Part shown: positions 42,322-51,450 of the stretch, piece after piece | How the letters are laid out: each line of letters starts with the position of its first letter | How positions within the stretch are numbered: the first letter of the stretch is position 1 | The notes under the pieces: generated by a model | Databases searched by the model: none | What the model was told of the DNA's origin: nothing | What the model saw: only the letters and a program-made list of their open reading frames with translations | Translations under genes and position numbers: made by a program | From: Ponticaulis sp. | Lineage (GTDB): Bacteria; Pseudomonadota; Alphaproteobacteria; Caulobacterales; Hyphomonadaceae | Direction of reading: 5' to 3' | DNA: 64,000 nucleotides | Assembly: GCA_002723155.1 (NCBI GenBank) | Contig: PBNO01000009.1 | Span: 43,803 to 107,802, forward strand

Positions 42322-43962
42322 ATGATCAGAAAACACCTTACTGCCTTGAGTGCAGCGGCAATTCTTGCGGCTGCATGTGGCTCGGACACTCCACCGGCTG
42401 TCGACGATACGACGCTTGAAACGCCACCCGTCATGACCGACTATACGGCTCTTACACTGCCTGAACTCGCCGAAGCGCTTGAGTCCGGCAATGTCACGTC
42501 CGAGATGCTGGTCACTGCCTATCTTCAGCGCATTGAAGCGATCGACGAGAACGGCCCTGCCATCAATGCTGTGCTTTCTATCAATCCGGATGCAATCGAG
42601 CAGGCACGCGGGATCGATGCGCGCCGTGCGGCTGGCGAAGAGGTCGGCATTCTGGCGGGTGTTCCGGTCCTCCTGAAAGATAATATCGACACCGCCGACA
42701 ATATCCCGACGACGGCTGGCTCGCTGGCACTGGCGCAAAACTATGCGGAAGCAGATGCGCCACTGGTTGAAGGGCTTCGCGGCGCTGGCGCCATCATTCT
42801 CGGTAAAACCAATCTCTCTGAATGGGCAAACTTCCGCTCTAACGGTTCGCTTTCCGGTTGGTCCGGTGTTGGCGGTCACACGCGTAACCCGCACGTTCTG
42901 AACCGCCAGACCTGTGGGTCCAGTGCCGGTTCCGGCGCGGCTATGGCAGCGATGCTCGCAGCGGGCACAGTTGGTACAGAAACGAACGGCTCCATCATTT
43001 GTCCGTCACAGGGCAATGGCGTGGTTGGCTTCAAGCCGACTGTCGGCCTCGTCTCTCAGGCGGGTATCGTGCCGATTTCATCCTCACAGGATACAGCAGG
43101 CCCGATGACACGCACGGTCGAAGGCGCAGCCATGATGCTGACCGCCATGGCGACAGGCGAGGGCGCAACAGACTATGTATCTGCGCTCAGCGATACATCA
43201 CTTGAAGGCGTGCGCATCGGCGTTCTGCGCTATTCGGTGTCAGATCAGCCGGGCATGGCCGACACATTCAACGCCGCGCTTGAAGTTCTGGAAGCTCAGG
43301 GCGCTGAGCTTGTCGAAATCGAAGCCTTCGAATCCCAGATCGAGAATTTCGGCCAGAAGGCATTCACGGTTCTGATCCATGAGTTCAAGACAACGCTCAA
43401 CGAGTATCTGGAAGGCACGCCTGAAACGGTCGAAAGCCGTACGCTGACCGACCTGATCGCTTTCAATGAAGCCAATGCCGAAACAGAGCTTTCCATCTTC
43501 GGGCAGGATCTGTTCACGATTGCGGACGCAACGAACGGTATTGAAGACGAAGCCTATGTCACGGCCTCTGCTGATGTTCTGCGTGGCACACGTGAACTCG
43601 GCATCGATCTTCTGATGTCGGACTATGGCGTTGATGTTCTTGTCTCGCCAAGCGGCCCGATCATGCCGGTTGCTATCCCGACTGAGCCGGACGTCTGGCC
43701 GTCATGGTCAGGTGCAGGCGGTCTGGCGGCTGTTGCCGGTTATCCGCATCTCACCGTGCCAATGGGTACAATCGGTGACGTGCCGGTGGGTATCTCCTTC
43801 ATGGGCACGGCCGGTCAGGACGCGCAAATCCTGTCCTTCGGTTATGACTATGAGCAGGCAAGCATGATGCGCGCTGATCCTCAATTCCTTGAAAGCTCTG
43901 ATGCGCCAACGCCGGATCGCGGCGGTGAGGAAGAGGCTGAAGAGGACTCTGGCGAAGAATAA
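42322..43962 (+). CDS. Amidase family protein, lipoprotein
   Basis: A 546-residue periplasmic amidase-signature enzyme anchored by lipid: lipobox LAAAC near residue 19. The Ser-cisSer-Lys triad is visible: Lys in VPVLLKDNIDT, Ser residues in QTCGSSAGSGAAMAAMLAAG and the GTETNGSIICPSQ stretch. It hydrolyses an amide or peptide bond; substrate unknown. The C-terminal tail is strongly acidic (GGEEEAEEDSGEE), which is unusual. GGGAG precedes the ATG. Confidence 0.9.
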   Translation: MIRKHLTALSAAAILAAACGSDTPPAVDDTTLETPPVMTDYTALTLPELAEALESGNVTSEMLVTAYLQRIEAIDENGPAINAVLSINPDAIEQARGIDARRAAGEEVGILAGVPVLLKDNIDTADNIPTTAGSLALAQNYAEADAPLVEGLRGAGAIILGKTNLSEWANFRSNGSLSGWSGVGGHTRNPHVLNRQTCGSSAGSGAAMAAMLAAGTVGTETNGSIICPSQGNGVVGFKPTVGLVSQAGIVPISSSQDTAGPMTRTVEGAAMMLTAMATGEGATDYVSALSDTSLEGVRIGVLRYSVSDQPGMADTFNAALEVLEAQGAELVEIEAFESQIENFGQKAFTVLIHEFKTTLNEYLEGTPETVESRTLTDLIAFNEANAETELSIFGQDLFTIADATNGIEDEAYVTASADVLRGTRELGIDLLMSDYGVDVLVSPSGPIMPVAIPTEPDVWPSWSGAGGLAAVAGYPHLTVPMGTIGDVPVGISFMGTAGQDAQILSFGYDYEQASMMRADPQFLESSDAPTPDRGGEEEAEEDSGEE

Positions 43963-43992
43963 TTCCGTCAGTCATCTTGTAGGAATTTTGAG

Positions 43993-44027
43993 AGCGCCGG
44001 GTTGCAACACACCCGGCGCTGTCTTTT
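43993..44027 (+). terminator. Terminator of the amidase gene
   Basis: AGCGCCGGGT / ACCCGGCGCT (10 bp perfect stem, 8-base loop) followed by a T-rich run, 31 bases after the amidase stop. Confidence 0.9.
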
Positions 44028-44056
44028 TGTGGGCACCGGATTGAGAGGAAGATATC

Positions 44057-44944
44057 ATGGCGAAGATTGCAGTTGTCGGGCCGGGCGCGCTTGGTGGAAC
44101 GCTTGCCGCATGGCTCGCAAATGATGCCCGCCATGACGTCACGCTGTGTGCGCGGACAGGCTTTGACCGTCTCATCGCTGAAACGCCGGAAGGTGTTCTG
44201 AACGTCTCGCCTACGGTTCTGACTGACCCGGCAGAGGCAACACCGGTCGACTGGGTGTTCGTGGCGGTAAAGACTTATGATTCTGTGGCTACTCTGCCCT
44301 GGCTTGAAAATCTGGCAGGTGAGGGAACACGCATTGCGATTGTCCAGAACGGTGTCGAGCATGTCGCCCGTTTCAATGCGCTGATGCCGGGCCGTGAGAT
44401 CGTGCCGGTGGTGGTCGATCTGCCCGCAGGCCGCAAAGCGCCGGGGCATGTCGTGCAGAACGCCATTGGCTGGATTGTGGTGCCGGATGGTCCGCATGGC
44501 GCAGACTTTGTCGATCTGTTTGCTCATGCGCCGATGGATGTGCAGGCTGTCTCAAACTGGACGTCGCGCGCGTGGCAGAAGCTGTGTCTCAACTGCGTGG
44601 GTGCTTTCTCGACGCTGACCATGAGGTCCACAGGCCCCGTCTGGAATCAAGACGTCGAACGTATGGTGCGCGGACTCGTGACAGAGTGCGCCGAGGTCGG
44701 GCGCGCAGAAGGCGCAGACATTCCTGATGAGCTGGTTGAAGGTCTGATCGAGCGGGAGCGAAACTCAGCGGAAGGTGTCGGCAATTCGCTCTACACAGAC
44801 CGGCTGAATGGTCGCCCGATGGAGATTGATGCCCGCAATGGCGTGATTGTGCACCTTGGCGCAAAGCATGGCATTCCAACGCCAATGAATGAGCTATTCG
44901 TGACGCTACTTAACGCGTCAGGTAGCCCGTGGGCTACAAAATAA
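44057..44944 (+). CDS. 2-dehydropantoate 2-reductase family protein (PanE/ApbA)
   Basis: A 295-residue NADPH-dependent reductase of the ketopantoate reductase fold. Rossmann motif IAVVGPGALGGTLAAWLAN, conserved VFVAVKTYDS and central VQNGVEHVARF, with the C-terminal helical domain carrying a catalytic Lys in RAWQKLCLNCVGAFS and NGRPMEIDARNGVIV. It may make D-pantoate in the pantothenate pathway that PanD also serves, but paralogues with other 2-keto acid substrates exist, so I leave the symbol open. GAGGAAG precedes the ATG. Confidence 0.85.
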   Translation: MAKIAVVGPGALGGTLAAWLANDARHDVTLCARTGFDRLIAETPEGVLNVSPTVLTDPAEATPVDWVFVAVKTYDSVATLPWLENLAGEGTRIAIVQNGVEHVARFNALMPGREIVPVVVDLPAGRKAPGHVVQNAIGWIVVPDGPHGADFVDLFAHAPMDVQAVSNWTSRAWQKLCLNCVGAFSTLTMRSTGPVWNQDVERMVRGLVTECAEVGRAEGADIPDELVEGLIERERNSAEGVGNSLYTDRLNGRPMEIDARNGVIVHLGAKHGIPTPMNELFVTLLNASGSPWATK

Positions 44945-44951
44945 AACAGCC

Positions 44952-44980
44952 TCGGCTGGCGGGGTATGAGCGCCAGCCGA
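44952..44980. terminator. Hairpin between convergent genes
   Basis: TCGGCTGGCG / CGCCAGCCGA (10-bp perfect stem) lies between the PanE-like and nitronate monooxygenase stops. T-runs are weak on both strands. Confidence 0.65.
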
Positions 44981-44994
44981 AACCTGAATAAGGC

Positions 44995-45972
44995 TTAGCC
45001 TTTGAGCATGCCACCCATGCGCTGGGTGATGATCTCTTCAGCTTGCGCCATGATACGGTCGATCAGTTCCTGACAGGTCGGGATGTCGTTGATGAGGCCT
45101 GCGACCATGCCGCAAGACCATGCACCTGCATCCATATCGCCTTCTTTCATGATGCGCGGATAAACGCCGGCAACTTCAGCTGCGATGTCTTCAAACTTGA
45201 GGTCAGAACCGAGTTCTTTCTCTTTCACGAGAAGGCGCTCAACAGCATCGTTCGTCAGAACGCGTTCTGTGTTGCGAAGCGGACGCATAACCAGACGTGT
45301 GTCGAGCTCGGAAGCTGCGAGGATTGCCTGCTTCACGTTCTCGTGGACTGGTGCTTCTTTCGTCGCGATGAAGCGTGTGCCCATATTCATGCCTTCTGCG
45401 CCGAATGCGAGAGAGGCAACCAGCGAACGGCCGTCAGCCTGACCGCCTGAAGATACGAATGGAATTTCCAGCTCGTCTGCTGCGCGTGGCAGAAGGATAA
45501 AGTTCGGAACGTCGTCTTCGCCCGGGTGACCGCCGCACTCGAAGCCGTCGACAGAAACCGCGTCACAGCCAATGGACTGAGCTTTCAGCGCGTGGCGGAC
45601 AGCAGTACATTTGTGAATGACCTTCACGCCTGCGTCTTTCAGGTAAGGCAGAACGGCAGACGGGTTGTTGCCCGCTGTTTCAACAGCTTTCACACCGCTA
45701 TCGATAACCGCTTTCACGATTGCCGGATAATCAGGTGCGTTGAGGGAAGGCAGGAATGTGATGTTCACGCCGAACGGCTTGTCCGTCATGTCTTTACAGC
45801 GCGCGATTTCGTTCGCCAGAGCTTCCGGAGATGGCTGTGTCAGCGCGGTGATGATGCCAAGGCCGCCAGCGTTGGAAACAGCTGCCGCCATTTCAGCGAG
45901 GCCCACATGGTGCATGCCGCCCTGAATGATCGGATGTTCGATGCCGAATAGTTCGGTGATCCGTGTCTTCAT
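44995..45972 (-). CDS. Nitronate monooxygenase family FMN protein
   Basis: A 325-residue TIM-barrel flavoprotein of the 2-nitropropane dioxygenase/FabK group. N-terminal IEHPIIQGGMHHVGLAEMAA, then DAVSVDGFECGGHPGEDDV with the catalytic-like His, and the FMN phosphate region VSSGGQADGRSLVASLAFGA followed by NMGTRF. It probably oxidises alkyl nitronates, toxic compounds made by some organisms. Whether it is nitronate monooxygenase or an enoyl reductase cannot be settled by eye. GGGAG lies upstream of the start. Confidence 0.88.
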   Translation of the reverse strand: MKTRITELFGIEHPIIQGGMHHVGLAEMAAAVSNAGGLGIITALTQPSPEALANEIARCKDMTDKPFGVNITFLPSLNAPDYPAIVKAVIDSGVKAVETAGNNPSAVLPYLKDAGVKVIHKCTAVRHALKAQSIGCDAVSVDGFECGGHPGEDDVPNFILLPRAADELEIPFVSSGGQADGRSLVASLAFGAEGMNMGTRFIATKEAPVHENVKQAILAASELDTRLVMRPLRNTERVLTNDAVERLLVKEKELGSDLKFEDIAAEVAGVYPRIMKEGDMDAGAWSCGMVAGLINDIPTCQELIDRIMAQAEEIITQRMGGMLKG

Positions 45973-46202
45973 GATGTTTATCTCCCTCGATCCGAGTATT
46001 TATGGCGTGAGTTTTAGCCGTCAGATTTCTCTCTGTCGCCCCTTAACCAAGGGTAAGGCCAGTAATTTTTTTGAAGTCGGGTTTTATTCTTCGCGGGCAT
46101 TTATCTGATTACCGCGCTAGGTTTTATCACGTGTAAGGATTGCGCCCAGGCGTGTGACGCGCTCTATTCCGGGTTTGGAATTTGTCTGGGGAGTAGTGAG
46201 AC

Positions 46203-47855
46203 ATGAGCGACGTGCCTGAAACACAGGATCACGCGAAAGGATTTCTCGGTTTTGTCGAGAGAGCGGGCAACAAACTGCCTGATCCGGTTTTTATCTTTTT
46301 GTTCCTTCTGGTCGTACTGGTCATCATTTCGGTGATTGCGAGTCTCACAGGTTTGACGGCAACGCTGTCAGATCAGGTGCTTGGCGGCATGTCAGATGCA
46401 AACAAGGCGCGCTTTGCCATTGGTGCAGATGGCGTGATCCCGGCCATCAGCCTGCTATCGCCGGATAATATTCAGCGTCTCTGGACCGAAATGCCAGCAA
46501 CCTTCACTCACTTCCACCCGCTGGGCTATGTGCTCGTCGTGATGCTGGGTGCAGGTGTGGCGGAACGTACAGGCTTGTTCGGCGATGCAATGCGTGCGGC
46601 TGTTCGCGGCGCGCCGAAATTTCTGCTTACGCCAGTCGTGGCCTTCGTCGCCATGGCAGGCAATCACGCCGCAGATGCTGCATACGTTGTGCTCATTCCG
46701 CTCGCAGGCATTCTGTTTGCGTCTGCCGGGCGTCACCCTATCGCGGGTATCGCGGCGGCCTTTGCGGGCGTTTCTGGCGGTTTCTCCGCTAACTTCGCGC
46801 CGGGCCAGCTCGATGCACTTCTCTACGGTATTACCCTTGAAGCTGCCGAGATTCTGGTGCCCGATTATCAGGTCAATATCGCAGGCAACTGGTATTTCAT
46901 TGCAGCGATGATGGTGATTTTTGTGCCGGTCATCTGGTTTGTCACAGACAAGATTATCGAGCCTAAGCTTGGTGCCTGGGAGGGCGTTGACGGCTCTACT
47001 GAAGACGATGCCGACAAGCCGCTCAATGACGATCAGAAAAAAGGCCTTATGTGGGCTGGTATTGCCGTGCTTGGCGTGTTTGCGCTCTGGACGTTTTTTG
47101 TCATCGGGCCGGGTACGCCGCTCTACATTACTGATGCAGAATACATGGCTCAGGGCCTGACGGCGGATGAAGCTGCCGCGAAAGAATGGTTTGAACGGTG
47201 CGGGCCATTGTTTAACTCGCTGGTAGCGGCATTCCTCGTTCTCTTCCTGGCTGCAGGTGTCGCCTACGGCGTATGCGCCAAGACCATCAAATCAGGCGAT
47301 GACCTTGTTGGCATGATGGCTGATGCGATGAAAGACATGGGGTATTATCTCGTTCTGGCATTTGCAGCGGCGCATTTCGTGGCCATGTTCGGCTGGTCCA
47401 ATCTGGGTCTGATTTCGGCGGTTCATGGCGCGGCGGCCATTGAAAGTGCAAATCTGCATCCGGCGCTCATTCTGGGCCTGATTGTTCTGTTTACCGGCTT
47501 GATCAATCTGTTCGTCGGCTCGGCCAGTGCGAAATGGGCGCTTCTTGCGCCGGTCATGGTGCCGATGCTTATGCTCGCAGGCATTTCTCCTGATGCTTCG
47601 ACGGCGGCCTACCGTGTGGGCGATTCGGCCACGAACATCATCACGCCTCTGATGGTCTACTTCCCGCTCATCCTGATCTTTGCCCAGCGCTGGAAAAAGG
47701 ATTTCGGTATCGGATCTCTGACCGCGATCATGATCCCTTATTCGATCTGGATCCTGATTTCCGGCCTCGCGCTGATGATCGTATGGGTCGCGCTTGGAAT
47801 TGACCTCGGTCCGGGTGCGCCGGTTGGCTATGAGCTGCCGACTGCGGGTGGCTGA
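46203..47855 (+). CDS. AbgT-family transporter
   Basis: A 550-residue inner-membrane transporter with about 11-12 helices and two internal hairpin-like regions. The AbgT family signature is strong: SVIASLTGLTATLSDQVL, VVMLGAGVAERTGLFGDAM, and SASAKWALLAPVMVPMLML with YRVGDSATNIITP. Members take up p-aminobenzoyl-glutamate, a folate breakdown product, or export sulfonamides by proton-driven antiport. AGTGAG and GGGGAG precede the ATG. A strong terminator follows. Confidence 0.92.
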   Translation: MSDVPETQDHAKGFLGFVERAGNKLPDPVFIFLFLLVVLVIISVIASLTGLTATLSDQVLGGMSDANKARFAIGADGVIPAISLLSPDNIQRLWTEMPATFTHFHPLGYVLVVMLGAGVAERTGLFGDAMRAAVRGAPKFLLTPVVAFVAMAGNHAADAAYVVLIPLAGILFASAGRHPIAGIAAAFAGVSGGFSANFAPGQLDALLYGITLEAAEILVPDYQVNIAGNWYFIAAMMVIFVPVIWFVTDKIIEPKLGAWEGVDGSTEDDADKPLNDDQKKGLMWAGIAVLGVFALWTFFVIGPGTPLYITDAEYMAQGLTADEAAAKEWFERCGPLFNSLVAAFLVLFLAAGVAYGVCAKTIKSGDDLVGMMADAMKDMGYYLVLAFAAAHFVAMFGWSNLGLISAVHGAAAIESANLHPALILGLIVLFTGLINLFVGSASAKWALLAPVMVPMLMLAGISPDASTAAYRVGDSATNIITPLMVYFPLILIFAQRWKKDFGIGSLTAIMIPYSIWILISGLALMIVWVALGIDLGPGAPVGYELPTAGG

Positions 47856-47866
47856 ATTTAAAAGAA

Positions 47867-47896
47867 AAGCCCCGCCGGTCTGGCGGGGCTTTTTTT
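47867..47896 (+). terminator. Terminator of the AbgT-family transporter gene
   Basis: AAGCCCCGCC / GGCGGGGCTT hairpin and a T7 run, 11 bases after the stop. It also faces the convergent mlaC gene. Confidence 0.93.
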
Positions 47897-47919
47897 ATTC
47901 GGGAGGAAAGGCTGCGATC

Positions 47920-48603
47920 TTATCGACCAGCCTGAACCGAAGAGGCACCGGTGACTTCGCCAGCATCAGTACGCTGCGTCAGTGCGCGGGCTTCAAGACG
48001 TGCCGTCATCTCATTGATCGTGCGGATCAGCTCTGCAGATGACCCGTTAGAGCGGTCAAGCAGCGCCATGAACTGGGCGCGTTGTTCGATGGCCAGCCAG
48101 AGGAGGTTGCCATCAAGCTCGAGCGCAACGTCGACAACCTGATACTCGCCATCGTCTGTGCTCAGCACGCGCCAGCGCACGGGCAGGTCACCTGTCGGAC
48201 GACGCACAACGGTCTCAACGATAGAGTCGCGGTCGTTGCGGTCGGTTGAGCCGGTCACAACAATCTCTTCGCCGCGATACTTGTCCAGCTCGGCTTCATA
48301 GGTCGCCAGCGCGTAGCGGGCATAGGCATCGTAATACGCGTCGAATTCCTGATCATTGAACACGCGCGCATAGCGGCCGATGACGAAGCGGGACACGCGT
48401 TCCAGATCAGTGAACTGGTTCATCAGACCCTGAAACGCTTCACGGCGCTCGAGCGAGTCGAGTTCAGGATCGTTCAGCATAGAGAGCGCGTGATTGGCGT
48501 TCTCACGTACATAATCTTCAGACGCCTGGTCTGCGAAAGCCGGAAGGCTGACGCTCAGGGCGAGGCTGGCAGCAACGGTCAGCGATTTAAACAGCGGTGT
48601 CAT
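47920..48603 (-). CDS. mlaC: Phospholipid-binding protein MlaC
   Basis: A 227-residue periplasmic chaperone that shuttles phospholipids between the MlaA complex in the outer membrane and the inner-membrane Mla ABC transporter. Signal peptide (VAASLALSVSLPAFA), then the MlaC pattern VSRFVIGRYARVFNDQEFDA, RYALATYEAEL and WRVLSTDDGEYQVVDVALEL. It lies 20 bases after mlaA, with which it forms an operon; the ABC components are not in the window. Confidence 0.9.
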   Translation of the reverse strand: MTPLFKSLTVAASLALSVSLPAFADQASEDYVRENANHALSMLNDPELDSLERREAFQGLMNQFTDLERVSRFVIGRYARVFNDQEFDAYYDAYARYALATYEAELDKYRGEEIVVTGSTDRNDRDSIVETVVRRPTGDLPVRWRVLSTDDGEYQVVDVALELDGNLLWLAIEQRAQFMALLDRSNGSSAELIRTINEMTARLEARALTQRTDAGEVTGASSVQAGR

Positions 48604-48623
48604 AGAAATATCCCTCCTACACT

Positions 48624-49361
48624 CTAGAAATCATCAAAATCGGGCAATTCTTCGTACGCATCTGGGTCAGATTGCCCATTTCTAATGGCGGCATCCCTCT
48701 GAGAGGTATGCGCACGTCGAAGTGCCACATAAGGTTCAGGCTGATCGCGCAGAGTTTCGATCTGTCCCTGTGCGCGAGAGCGAGCATTTAGGCCGTTGAG
48801 AATGGCAAGTCCGCTGCGAACCGCGAGCTCGTCATCATCATTGGTCGTGTAGTTCACGTAATTGGTGGGTGTTATCGCCCGATCAACTCCAAAACCGAGC
48901 AGATCACGCGGATTTGTAGAGCCGAGAAGTGGCAGCACCAGATATGGGCCGCTGTCTACACCCCAGACGGCGAGCGTCTGGCCGAAGTCTTCATCATGGG
49001 CTTCAACGCCGCGGAAACGGGCCATATCGAACAGTCCGCCAAGACCAACGGTGGAGTTCACAACAAAGCGGGCGCCGGTTTCTGTCGCGCCGTCGACATT
49101 GCCTTGCAGAAGTTCGTTCACAAAGGTGACCGGCTCGCCAAGATTGGTGAAGAAGTCGCCAACGCGGTCACGGCCCCAGCGCGGCGTCACAGCTGTATAG
49201 GCTTCTGAGGCTGGTTCCAGAACGGCTTCATCCAGCGCCAGATTGAAGCCCAGCATGGAGCGGTTGAAACCCTCATACGGGTCGTTGCGAGACGTTTCAC
49301 CAGGAGCTGTTGCGCATGCCGCGAGGCTGCAGGCGAAGGCGAGTGCCAGAATAGGTTTCAT
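48624..49361 (-). CDS. mlaA: Outer-membrane lipid asymmetry lipoprotein MlaA (VacJ)
   Basis: A 245-residue lipoprotein that removes mislocalised phospholipids from the outer leaflet of the outer membrane. Lipobox LAAC near residue 16 (SLAACATAPG). Family signature NDPYEGFNRSMLGFNLALDE, ARFVVNSTVGLGGLFDMARF, and FGQTLAVWGVDSGPYLVLPLLGS lead to a C-terminal acidic tail. mlaC follows directly. The order mlaA then mlaC is common in alphaproteobacteria. Confidence 0.94.
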   Translation of the reverse strand: MKPILALAFACSLAACATAPGETSRNDPYEGFNRSMLGFNLALDEAVLEPASEAYTAVTPRWGRDRVGDFFTNLGEPVTFVNELLQGNVDGATETGARFVVNSTVGLGGLFDMARFRGVEAHDEDFGQTLAVWGVDSGPYLVLPLLGSTNPRDLLGFGVDRAITPTNYVNYTTNDDDELAVRSGLAILNGLNARSRAQGQIETLRDQPEPYVALRRAHTSQRDAAIRNGQSDPDAYEELPDFDDF

Positions 49362-49534
49362 GATGTCCCTCTTGTCTTCGCCAACGTTAGCGGCGCTATC
49401 CGTGTATTTGAAACGAGAAATTGGTTTATAATTTGTCGTTTCAAGTCACGGCTATGTGAGTTTCGAAAACACCTCCCTTTATGTGCTTTTATCGCAACAC
49501 GATAAAAGAGGTGCCTATAAACGCGCTTGACAAC

Positions 49535-49560
49535 ATCATATAAATATATGTTTATATGAT
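49535..49560 (+). promoter_or_regulatory. Perfect palindromic operator before the ArsR-methyltransferase/metF operon
   Basis: ATCATATAAA-N6-TTTATATGAT is a perfect 10+10 inverted repeat 19 bases upstream of the start at 49580. A TTGACA box at 49527-49532 lies directly upstream, so the palindrome covers the promoter. ArsR/SmtB regulators bind AT-rich palindromes of this kind, so the natural candidate is the gene just downstream. Confidence 0.75.
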
Positions 49561-49579
49561 CTGAATAAGTGAGAGCGTC

Positions 49580-50536
49580 ATGGATCTAATCGAAGCCCTT
49601 CGCAGTATTGGTGAGCCAACACGCCTGCGCGTGCTGGCTTTGCTTGCGCATGGAGAGCTTGCAGTTGGGGAACTCGTCGACATTCTGGCGATGAGCCAGC
49701 CGCGGCTCTCGCGACATATGAAATTCCTGACGTCAGCGGGTCTCGTGGAGCGTCTGCCGGAAGGCGCATGGGTGTTTTATCGCCTGCCAGCCGTTGGTAA
49801 AGGCCGCGAACTCGTGGATGCAATTCTGCCATTTCTGCCTGCCGAACACCCTGAATATGTTCGTGATTTGGAACGTCTCACCGTTGTCAAGCAGGCGCGC
49901 GCACAGGCGGCAGAGGATTACTTTAACCGTCAGGCTGAGAGCTGGGATGATGTGCGCGGCCAACACTATCCAGCCGAGGCCGTCGAGGCGGCGCTTCTCA
50001 AAGCAGCAGGCGATGTGCCGGCGAAATTCATGGTCGATCTCGGCACCGGAACTGGCCGTATGCTGACCCTCTTTGCGGACAAGGCAGAGCGCGCGGAAGG
50101 TATCGATCTCAGCCATAAAATGCTGACCATCGCGCGTTCTAATTTGGCTGAAAGCGGCGCTCAGAATGCCAGCGTCCGCCATGGTGACGTTACGGCACCG
50201 CCATTTGAGGATGGTGTGGCTGACCTCGTGATTATTCATCAGGTGCTCCATTATATGGACAGGCCTGAACGCGTCATTTCTGAAGCTGCGCGCATTCTGA
50301 AGCCGGATGGACGCCTGCTTGTGGTGGATTTTGCGCCCCATAAGCACGAATTTCTGCGCACCGAACACGAACACAGACGGCTCGGCCTGTCTGATGAAGA
50401 GATCACACGCTGGACCGGCGCAGCTGGCCTTGTGTCACTCGACCCGATCCGTTTCCAGTCGTCTGAAGAAGACGGCCTGACAGTCAACATATGGACCGCT
50501 GACAAGCGCTCTGAAACCGAGGAACAGGCAGCATGA
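49580..50536 (+). CDS. ArsR-family regulator fused to a class I SAM methyltransferase
   Basis: A 318-residue two-domain protein. Residues 1-95 are a winged helix of the ArsR type (LRVLALLAHGELAVGELVDI then MSQPRLSRHMKFLTSAGL). Residues 120-318 form a methyltransferase-like domain with VDLGTGTGRMLTLFA as SAM motif I, GIDLSHKMLTIAR and LVIIHQVLHYMDRPE. There are no typical metal-binding Cys pairs, so it probably senses a methyl-cycle metabolite such as SAM or SAH, not metal (inference). It is translationally coupled to metF (ATGA overlap) and preceded by a palindromic operator. Confidence 0.88.
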   Translation: MDLIEALRSIGEPTRLRVLALLAHGELAVGELVDILAMSQPRLSRHMKFLTSAGLVERLPEGAWVFYRLPAVGKGRELVDAILPFLPAEHPEYVRDLERLTVVKQARAQAAEDYFNRQAESWDDVRGQHYPAEAVEAALLKAAGDVPAKFMVDLGTGTGRMLTLFADKAERAEGIDLSHKMLTIARSNLAESGAQNASVRHGDVTAPPFEDGVADLVIIHQVLHYMDRPERVISEAARILKPDGRLLVVDFAPHKHEFLRTEHEHRRLGLSDEEITRWTGAAGLVSLDPIRFQSSEEDGLTVNIWTADKRSETEEQAA

Positions 50537-51429
50537 GCCTGCAGCACGCACCAAAAGACATTCATGTCTCTTTCGAATTCTTCCCGCCAAAATCTGAGAA
50601 AGCGGAAGATACGCTATGGGAATCCGTTCGCCGTCTTGAACCGGTCCACCCGAAATTCGTGTCAGTGACCTATGGTGCGGGTGGCTCCACCCGTGACCGC
50701 ACGCACCGCACGGTGAAGCGCATGGTGGAAGAGACAGACCTCACGCCAGCAGCGCACCTGACCTGTGTGTCAGCGTCGAAAGACGAAGTCATGGGCGTTG
50801 TCGATGATTATCTCGATGCGGGTGTCCGCCACATCGTGGCTCTGCGCGGCGACCCGCCTGAGGGCATGGGCGCTAAGTTCACACCGCATCCGGAAGGCTT
50901 TCAGTCCAGTGTCGATCTGATCTCGGCTATCCGTCACTACCGTCCGGAGCTTGGTAAGCGTTTCGAGATTTCCGTTGCAGCCTATCCGGAGCCGCATCCA
51001 GATAGTCTTGGTCTTGCGAAGGATCTGGAGATCCTGAAGGCCAAGCAGGATGCGGGCGCAGACCGTGCCATCACCCAGTTCTTCTTCGAGCCGGATCATT
51101 ATTTTGAGTTTCTGGATGCTGCGCGTGGCTATGGCATCGATATTCCGATTGTGCCGGGCATTATGCTGCAGCCGAACTTTAATGGACTCAAGCGCATTGC
51201 GACCCTCTGCGGCGCAAGCCTGCCTGCATGGCTGCACGAGCTTTATGAAGGGCTGGAAGGCGATGCTGAGCAGCGCGAGCTGATTACGGCGAATGTCGCA
51301 GCGGACCTGACTATGAAGCTGGCCGATCGCGGCGTGAAGGATTTTCACTTCTACACGCTGAATAAAGCTGGATTATCTCTCGCAACGTGTAGACTATTGG
51401 GCATCAAACCGGAGAAACAGGCGGCTTAG
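50533..51429 (+). CDS. metF: Methylenetetrahydrofolate reductase
   Basis: FAD enzyme of 298 residues that reduces 5,10-methylene-tetrahydrofolate to 5-methyl-tetrahydrofolate, the methyl donor for MetH. The catalytic Glu lies in HVSFEFFPPKSEKAEDTLW, and FVSVTYGAGGSTRDRTHRT, HIVALRGDPPEG and GADRAITQFFFEP are classic family motifs. Length is normal. The ATG overlaps the upstream stop by four bases, so the regulator and enzyme are co-translated. Confidence 0.96.
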   Translation: MSLQHAPKDIHVSFEFFPPKSEKAEDTLWESVRRLEPVHPKFVSVTYGAGGSTRDRTHRTVKRMVEETDLTPAAHLTCVSASKDEVMGVVDDYLDAGVRHIVALRGDPPEGMGAKFTPHPEGFQSSVDLISAIRHYRPELGKRFEISVAAYPEPHPDSLGLAKDLEILKAKQDAGADRAITQFFFEPDHYFEFLDAARGYGIDIPIVPGIMLQPNFNGLKRIATLCGASLPAWLHELYEGLEGDAEQRELITANVAADLTMKLADRGVKDFHFYTLNKAGLSLATCRLLGIKPEKQAA

Positions 51430-51450
51430 GTAGCGCGGGGAGGCCACAGA

